Origin: Hydrogenophaga sp.
Lineage (GTDB): Bacteria > Pseudomonadota > Gammaproteobacteria > Burkholderiales > Burkholderiaceae_C
NCBI RefSeq assembly: GCF_018780385.1
Contig: NZ_JADMJO010000038.1
Coordinates: forward strand, 1 to 64,000
Length of the DNA stretch: 64,000 nucleotides
Direction: 5' to 3'
Shown here: positions 63,599 through 64,000 of the stretch, piece by piece
How positions within the stretch are numbered: the stretch's first letter is position 1
Layout: each line of letters opens with the position of its first letter
Translations under genes and position numbers: made by a program
The notes under the pieces: model-generated
Databases searched by the model: none
The model's input: the letters and a program-made list of their open reading frames with translations, nothing else
Told to the model about the DNA's origin: nothing

Positions 63599-64000
63599 GA
63601 CGATCCGGGGTGAACTGTGTGTGGGCGGCATACCGCTGTCGCGTTTGGCCGAACGCGTTGGGCAGACCCCTTTTTATGCCTACGACCGCCACCTGCTGGC
63701 CGAGCGTGTGGCGTCTGTGCGAAAAGCCTTGCCTGCAGGCATCGGGTTGCACTACGCCGTGAAGGCCAATCCCTTGCCCGCGCTGGTGGGGTTCATGCGC
63801 ACCCTGGTGGATGGCCTGGATGTGGCTTCCGCCGGCGAGATGGCCGTGGCGCTCGATGCTGGCGCCGACCCGATGCACGTGAGCTTCGCTGGCCCGGGCA
63901 AGCGCGCGGCGGAGATCGCCCAGGCCGTGGCCGCGGGTGTGCTCGTCAATCTGGAGTCGTTCCGGGAGGTCGAGCTGCTGGCGCTTGCATCACAACGCCT
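63585..64000 (+). CDS. Exosortase A-associated PLP-dependent decarboxylase (3' truncated by window)
   Basis: Starts at ATG 63585 inside the end of the ligase gene and runs off the window after 138 codons. The N-terminal barrel of fold-type III decarboxylases is clear: FYAYDRHLLAERVASV, the PLP-binding Lys60 in LHYAVKANPLPAL, and DVASAGEMAVALDAGA plus VSFAGPGKRAAEI. The family covers diaminopimelate/ornithine/arginine decarboxylases. It would make an amine or amino acid that the acyltransferases could acylate (inferred). Confidence 0.93.
   Translation, partial: MRPSETIRGELCVGGIPLSRLAERVGQTPFYAYDRHLLAERVASVRKALPAGIGLHYAVKANPLPALVGFMRTLVDGLDVASAGEMAVALDAGADPMHVSFAGPGKRAAEIAQAVAAGVLVNLESFREVELLALASQR

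Overview
The window looks like chromosome of a high-GC betaproteobacterium of the order Burkholderiales, most likely family Comamonadaceae (Hydrogenophaga or a relative). This is inferred from the propionyl-CoA/methylmalonyl-CoA gene order, a soluble stand-alone RnfB-type ferredoxin protein, an intracellular PHA depolymerase, and a full exosortase A (XrtA)/PEP-CTERM exopolysaccharide locus. The genus cannot be fixed by eye. I saw no rRNA, tRNA, insertion sequence, prophage or CRISPR array.

Region 1 (1-13754) is mostly metabolic. It holds the 3' end of methylmalonyl-CoA mutase, the MeaB GTPase reading frame, propionyl-CoA carboxylase beta and alpha subunits, a small SAM methyltransferase and a VOC protein (possible epimerase). 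Next come a cupin, a small unknown gene, a chemoreceptor behind a sigma28-like promoter, rsxB, phaZ, a LigB-type dioxygenase and an aromatic aminotransferase. The odd feature is a GIY-YIG nuclease module read in frame into meaB and bracketed by inverted 27-bp REP-like repeats with 21-bp tandem arrays.

Region 2 (14028-24761) is the XrtA core operon, all on the plus strand: export lipoprotein, chain-length determinant, tyrosine autokinase, outer-membrane protein, AAA ATPase, polysaccharide deacetylase, FemAB protein, glycosyltransferase, and exosortase A fused to EpsI.

Region 3 (24799-50295) is the polysaccharide-specific section. It has a CapK-like ligase, acyltransferase, glycosyltransferases, wecB and wecC (UDP-ManNAc/ManNAcA supply), an MBOAT plus SGNH pair (probable O-acetylation), a ligase/polymerase, a GMC oxidoreductase with a small secreted partner, methyltransferases, a deacetylase-glycosyltransferase fusion, a flippase, a VanZ protein and a GNAT/FemAB-like protein. 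Two stretches (about 33.5-37.5 kb and 41.3-43.0 kb) are clearly AT-richer, which suggests exchangeable imported modules.

Region 4 (50317-64000) is the most intriguing. It contains two N-acyl-amino-acid-synthase-like (FeeM-like) acyltransferases, a methyltransferase translationally coupled to a 24-residue ORF, an MMPL/RND transporter, an outer-membrane barrel and a LolA-like periplasmic protein. It also has a ThiF/E1-like adenylyltransferase, a PEP-CTERM protein behind a sigma54-type promoter, two exosortase-associated hydrolases, an acyl carrier protein, an acyl ligase and a PLP-dependent decarboxylase (cut by the window end). Together these look like a pathway that loads an acyl chain on a carrier, joins it to an amino acid or amine and exports the product. 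Its chemistry is inferred, not known. PrsK/PrsR/PrsT regulators, an asparagine synthetase and an initiating sugar transferase, which usually accompany this system, are not in the window.
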